Assembly: GCA_963693365.1 (NCBI GenBank)
Contig: CAVNZM010000017.1
Location: forward strand, 2,666,001-2,730,000
Reading direction: 5' to 3'
DNA length: 64,000 nucleotides
DNA from: Amoebidium appalachense
Lineage: Eukaryota; Ichthyosporea
Below the pieces are notes generated by a model. The model was not told where the DNA came from. It ran no database searches and saw only the letters and a list, made by a program, of their open reading frames with translations. Numbering within the stretch: the stretch's first letter is position 1; the number at the start of each line of letters is the position of its first letter. Positions 59,809 to 64,000 of this stretch are shown here, piece after piece. A program made the position numbers and the translations under genes.

Positions 59809-60773
59809 GGGGTTTTTTTTTTTTTTTTTTTTTTTTTTGGGGGGGGGGGGGGGGGAGGAGGATTAGTACGCAACAAGCTAGCGTGGAGCACACACGCACC
59901 AGGAAACTCGCATTCTGATATGTGCCCCTTTGAGTGAGAGAGTGAGCAAGTAAGTGAGTGTACGTGTGTGTGCGCGCGCGTGTGTGTAGGTGTGTGGGTG
60001 GGTGGGTGGGTGTCCGAGGGGGGGGGGGGGGGGGGGGGGGGGGGGTTTGAATGCGTCAAAAAGTACGAAGTACACAAGAACAAACGGATAACACGATGCA
60101 GAATGCAAGCCATACATAAAGAGTATGCATAATAAGCAGAGCCCATTCTCAGGGGGGCCCCACGTCATCCACAGTACCCGAGTTTCGACCTATTCACCTC
60201 GTTAACGAAACCCAACTCAGATACTGTTTCACTTAAACATGGGTAGGTCACCCGTCTTGATCAGAGACGAGCAGGGTTGCTCATGCAGGCAAGGGCAGTG
60301 GGAAAGGCCGGGGGTTAAAGTTGCAGCATTAAGCAGAAGCAAGAAAAATATAGATAGGAACTCAGGAGACGGGGCTTCTAGGAAGCTCCCCCGTCGATAC
60401 ATAAGTCGATACTTCCCTGGCTAACATACTACACCAGCTGAAAAGAATTAAGTCCCGAAGGCCGCAGAATTCGCAATCAGAGGGGAAAATATGAGATTTG
60501 ACCCACGCCGCAGGGTAGTAACACGATTACTAGGGCGGAACTTTATCGTCTTCGAACGGAAAGCTATGCCCCCGGATGTCAGCCGGAAATATGGTATCAC
60601 CAATTGCTTTGGGCTTGAAAAAAGCCAAACCGATAGTCCGAGTTATGTTACGCCGGCGGGTAACATGCCGCATGGGTTCCAAGGGAGCTGTCACCAACAG
60701 AGCGGTGTGTGCATGCGTGCGCCTAACGCAATGTGTGAAGTGTGTCTATAGATATGAAAGGGGGTATGCAGGG

Positions 60774-60806
<33 letters not shown>

Positions 60807-61088
60807 GGGATTGATTGGCTGGTGTGTGCATAAAAGGGTTGGGCGCAAAATCAAAAGCATAACAATGGTCCCTTCACGTTCCGACTCCTCTCACCCTCCT
60901 TCCCACCTGCTCTTGGCTTGCTGTCCAGTATTTATGGTTGACAGAGCAAGTGAGAAAGAGACGGTTGGGGGCTGGGGGTTGGGGATTACGGCCTTTTCTT
61001 ATTTCTTTCTTTCTTTTTTTTTTTTCCCCTTTTCTTTTCTTTCCTTTTTCTTTCTTTCTTTCTTTCTTTCTTTCTTTTTTCCTTTTTT

Positions 61089-61131
<43 letters not shown>

Positions 61132-61502
61132 GGGGGGGAGGGGGGGAGGAGGAGGAGGAGAAGGGGGGGGGGAGAGGGGGGAGGGGGACTGACCACTATT
61201 ACAATCTTTATCACTAATATTGTTCTTTTGTGTATGTGTATCCGTTTGTGTGTGTGTGTGTGTGTGCGTGTGTGGTAAGTGGGGGTGGGAAGTAAAAGTA
61301 CCCTGTCGACATCCCCCCGTGTCTTGAACTGTCTGACGATCATCCGGTTGAGCTCTGGGTGCTCCTCAGCCGCATATAACACCTATAGCCATTTTGTGAG
61401 AGGCAGCCCACCATGCACATTGCATAACGTAAATCCCCCCCCCCCCCCACACACACACACACCTCCCCCCCACCTCTTCCCCCCTTCCCTCCCCTCACTC
61501 CC

Positions 61503-61548
<46 letters not shown>

Positions 61549-61914
61549 TTCCCCTTCCCCTGCGGCCCCCTTCTCCCCACAGACAAACACACACGCATGG
61601 TGCACAAAAGAATAGTCCACACAAGCCTTCCCTCTTTCCGCTGTCCTAAAGTGAAGGTTTTTGAGGGAACCAGAAGTGAAAATTCCTCTCTCTCGTTCCC
61701 CATCCCTTTTCGTCCCTCTGCCTTATCCCCATATACCGAATATTCTTTTCTTTCTTTTCAGATCTAGAACGCGGTAAAAACTCGCCCCAGTATTTCATGC
61801 TACGGTGAGTAAAGGCCACTTGCCCCAGAACCTTATTTCTACTTGCACTTGTATCTCCCCCCCCCCCCCCCCCCCCCCCCCCCCCAGCCCCGTCTCGCTT
61901 ATTTTTTGGGGTAG

Positions 61915-61949
<35 letters not shown>

Positions 61950-61969
61950 CCTGTCTGCCTCTGTTGTGT

Positions 61970-62018
<49 letters not shown>

Positions 62019-62114
62019 TACCGGAGCTGTGGCCAGACCCAGCTTGAGGTCTGCCGAGGTCGGCTTGCCCATTTGCTCGGCTGTAGACACAAAGTCCAAA
62101 TAGTCATCAATGAG

Positions 62115-62179
<65 letters not shown>

Positions 62180-63446
62180 GTGTGGAATATGTCTTTGTGC
62201 TCTTTGTGGTAAATAGGGGACGGAAAAGGGGGGGGGGGGGGGGGTAGACATTTAGAATCGCATAAAAACACGCACAAACAGAGAAGTCAAGGGGGAGCAT
62301 GTATACATTGGAAAGTGGCAAACGTGTAGTGCAAAGACACATCAAACAGCCCCAAAACACAACAACACAACCATTAAAACATTATTGGTGAAGGACGGGG
62401 GGCTAGGGGAGGGGCGGGACTGTACCTCGGCATAAGCACATGCGTACGGACAAAGACGGGGCCGCCAAGGGGTGCCAGGCGAGGGGGAGGGGGAGGGGGA
62501 GGGGGGAGGGGGGATGGAAGACAGAGAGCAGAGTTCAAGCAGAAGGGGGGGGGGGGAGAGGGGGGGGGGGGGATGAAGCACGAAAGCACGAGTGAGGTGA
62601 GAGAGAAACACCAAAAAGGAAGGAAGGGGAAGAAAAGGAAAAAAAAAAAAGAAAAAAAAGGGAAGGCAGATCCGAGATTCGAACTCGGGTTACCAGATTC
62701 AGAGTCTGGGGTGATAACCGCTACACTAATCCGCCGGTTATATTCATTTCCACCAGCCAGCATATGACACGTAACCCAGCCATCGATATGTTCAACCAAA
62801 CCTTTTGTTTTCCAACCAAAAAAAAAAAAAGTGACCTGCATTGAGCACAAACATGGCTGCATCCAACGATCAAATCTACCCATTTGCTTCGCCCACACCT
62901 CCTCCCTCTACTTTCCCTTTCAACATTCGAGCAATACCAAAAAAATCAGGTCTACAAAACCCGTCACACAAAAAATTGTGTCAGCGGGCAGAAAGGCAGG
63001 CCAAATAGAGACTGGAGATCAGTGGCGGTTGGAAGGGATGGGGAGAGGTGGAATGCGCTGGTGGGGTGGTGGATATGTGGGGAAGGTGGTTGTGGTTGTG
63101 GTTGTGGTTGTGGTGGTGAAGGTGGGGGGGGGGGGGGGGGGGAGGGGAGAGGGGGGGGGGGGGGGGGGGGGGGGGGTGGGGGAGGGGCGTTCAGAATGTG
63201 TTACAGAGCACGAACACATCATGACAGACAACACAAAGCACACATAAAAGAGTGTGCATATTAAGAAAGGGTTTCATATACCTGGAAAGCCATGCCTACG
63301 TCCTTTCCATATTGGTATGCCAGGGTGCATATTGGGTCGGGGTGGGGAATGACTGCCGCAACCGCCTCGCAGCCCCGGGCAAGCAAGCTGGCCGTCTTGT
63401 TGTATGTCTTGTCCAGGTAGTGCTGAAACCGTATACGTGGATCCGG
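58939..63446 (-). CDS. all-trans-polyprenyl diphosphate synthase (COQ1/PDSS1 type), partial
   Basis: C-terminal 165 codons in five exons: 63282-63446, 62022-62114, 61302-61382, 59633-59725 and 58939-59007, all phase 0 with GT-AG sites. They read in order YLDKTYNKTASLLARGCEAV, AYQYGKDVGMAFQ, LIDDYLDFVSTAEQMGKPTS, ADLKLGLATAP, VLYAAEEHPELNRMIVRQFK, TRGDVDR, SNGLARTRALAQQYCDSAV and ALIDVTTEILTRTK. This is the trans-prenyltransferase fold; FQLIDDYLD carries the second Asp-rich motif DDxxD, which binds Mg and diphosphate. KPTSADLKLGLATAP and the AYQYGK motif are typical of the mitochondrial synthase that makes the ubiquinone side chain from isopentenyl diphosphate. The first Asp-rich motif and the N-terminus lie beyond 64000. 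Introns hold (CA)n, poly-C/G and a tRNA gene. Confidence 0.9.
59011..59098. repeat. (GT)n microsatellite, (CA)n on the coding strand
   Basis: About 86 bases of alternating GT, four bases from the last polyprenyl synthase exon; G tracts follow to 59153. Confidence 0.95.
59484..59517 (-). tRNA. tRNA 3'-half remnant
   Basis: Minus strand GAAGGTCACAGGTTTGATCC then CTGCGCTTGTC followed by GATTTTTTG. It has a B-box-like GGTTTGATCC in a T-arm with four of five stem pairs and a Pol III-like T6. The 5' half is absent, replaced by (CA)n. Could also be a SINE fragment. In an intron of the polyprenyl synthase gene, same strand. Confidence 0.35.
59633..59725 (-). CDS. polyprenyl synthase exon, 31 codons
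   Basis: The acceptor CACACAG terminates a (CA)n tract; donor CAG/GTACAT. ARLLVEKSNGLARTRALAQQ and YCDSAVATIKQ. Confidence 0.9.
59727..59808. repeat. (GT)n microsatellite followed by T and G runs
   Basis: Perfect GT, then T25 and G17 to 59855; on the coding strand this is poly-C, poly-A and (CA)n ending in CAG. Confidence 0.95.
61003..61190. repeat. T-rich then G-rich intronic block
   Basis: (CTTT)n-like to 61090, G47 at 61091-61130 with small breaks, then GGA repeats. Confidence 0.9.
61302..61382 (-). CDS. polyprenyl synthase exon, 27 codons
   Basis: Acceptor TGGCTATAG, donor GTACTT. VLYAAEEHPELNRMIVRQFK and TRGDVDR match the family helix between the second Asp-rich motif and the SNG motif. 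Confidence 0.9.
62022..62114 (-). CDS. polyprenyl synthase exon, 31 codons, second Asp-rich motif
   Basis: The acceptor CACAG is the end of a (CA)n tract; donor GTATGC. LIDDYLDFVSTAEQMGKPTS and ADLKLGLATAP contain catalytic DDxxD. A poly-C tract opens the next intron. Confidence 0.92.
62114..62175. repeat. (GT)n microsatellite, (CA)n on the coding strand
   Basis: Runs into the splice acceptor of the exon that ends at 62114. Confidence 0.95.
62641..62660 (-). terminator. Pol III T-run terminator of tRNA-Gln
   Basis: Minus strand reads CTTTTTTTTC then T10, starting four bases after the tRNA 3' end. Confidence 0.7.
62664..62735 (-). tRNA. tRNA-Gln (anticodon CTG)
   Basis: 72 nt without CCA. 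Acceptor GGCGGAT/ATCTGCC (one G-U pair) and a U discriminator; anticodon arm CCAGA-CTCTGAA-TCTGG gives CTG; T arm CCGAG-TTCGAAT-CTCGG; A box TAGTGTAGCGGTTA and B box GAGTTCGAATCTC. On the minus strand a T8 run follows, a Pol III terminator. No intron. Lies in an intron of the polyprenyl synthase gene, in the same orientation. Confidence 0.93.
63130..63176. repeat. G-tract block, intronic
   Basis: G runs of 18 and 27 in the intron after exon 63282-63446, preceded by (TGTGGT)n. Confidence 0.9.
63282..63446 (-). CDS. polyprenyl synthase exon, 55 codons
   Basis: Acceptor TTGATTTTGCAG, donor CAG/GTATAT. Reads PDPRIRFQHYLDKTYNKTAS to KDVGMAFQ; the conserved Tyr/Lys KTASL helix is clear. Confidence 0.9.
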
Positions 63447-63589
63447 CTGCAAAATCAATTTTTTTTTCGGTTAAAGTTTCCTTTTATTTAAAGTTTAACT
63501 GGGTATGGAGGAGAAAATGTGAAAGGCGTCTTCGTAAATTATGCACTTGTATCCGTATACGAAAGAAAACAGTTTTCATTCACACACCT

Positions 63590-63835
63590 TCAGCAGCACA
63601 CAAACACCACATTCATTTACACACACACACAAGCACACCACACACACGTAGCACACACGCGCACACACATCACATGCACATAACCATGGATGGACAAGCA
63701 CATGCACATACACGCAAAGGCACAGGCACACGTGCTTGCACACACAGCACACCACACACACACACACACACCACACATATACACACGCGCATCCACACAC
63801 ACACACACCCACACCCACACCCACACCCACACACG
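63590..63835. repeat. (CA)n-rich block
   Basis: CA with many interruptions, ending in (ACACCC)n. Between the first seen polyprenyl synthase exon and the window edge; no further exon recognised to 64000. Confidence 0.85.
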
Positions 63836-64000
63836 CCCTTACCCCCCCTCACCCTCCTTCCCCCCCCCCCCCCTCCCACACACACATCTAAACCACCCCC
63901 CACCCCCCCTTCTCCCCGCCCACACACACAACCCCACCCGCGAGCAGGGTTCATACCAGAAATCCCAACACATTCACCATCGTCTCCCCTCCCTTATACC

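Noticed and set aside
63944-63990. tRNA-like arm near GCAGGGTTCATACC
   Set aside because: Loop does not match a B box and no acceptor pairing was found; it may be exon sequence with donor GTATGA.

Overview
This window is nuclear DNA of a eukaryote I cannot name. Spliceosomal introns, a Nup155-like nucleoporin, a COQ1/PDSS1-type polyprenyl diphosphate synthase, a tRNA-Gln with internal promoter boxes, copia-type LTR elements and tyrosine-recombinase (YR) retroelements all point that way. The COQ1-type gene implies ubiquinone synthesis, hence respiring mitochondria. Introns and spacers carry extraordinary amounts of simple sequence: poly-C/poly-G tracts of 15-55 bases, (CA)n of 60-300 bases, and A, T and CT runs.

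Layout. 0-5.4 kb: the 3' part of a plus-strand multi-exon gene that I read as Nup155-like, with exons separated by poly-C and (CA)n introns. 5.4-15.8 kb: mostly simple-sequence spacer, plus two minus-strand single-exon genes, a 622-residue disordered/coiled-coil protein (8.7-10.5 kb) and a small secreted protein (12.3-12.8 kb). 15.8-26.35 kb: a nested transposon stack. A decayed DIRS-like element is cut once by a solo LTR (target duplication CTGCA) and once by a composite of a copia element plus a TRIM-like miniature relative (target duplication ACTTC around the pair). 26.5-32.8 kb: a second, minus-strand copia element with apparently identical 490-bp LTRs.

34.6-42.6 kb: three different satellite arrays (monomers of about 359, 188 and 184 bp) with a fragment of a transposon-like ORF, long G tracts and (CA)n between them. 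43.5-45.4 kb: a plus-strand multi-exon gene of unknown family. 45.5-48.0 kb: hairpins, short tandem repeats and a small minus-strand gene with one apparent frameshift. 48.1-53.7 kb: a Ngaro-like YR retrotransposon (gag, RT/RNase H, tyrosine recombinase) with split direct repeats. 53.7-58.9 kb: a THAP-like fragment, GA/G-rich spacer and the last exon of an unidentified minus-strand gene. 58.9 kb to the right end: the C-terminal five exons of the polyprenyl synthase gene on the minus strand, with a tRNA-Gln in one intron.

Nothing here is an operon; the cellular genes look independent. The strongest new-looking observations are: (1) a copia element and a TRIM-like partner that integrated as one unit, both primed by an initiator-tRNA anticodon-arm site lying inside an open reading frame that begins within the LTR; (2) introns whose (CA)n or poly-C tracts run up to the 3' splice site; (3) three unrelated tandem arrays side by side, one with higher-order structure. 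Several frameshifts sit in homopolymers and may be sequence errors.
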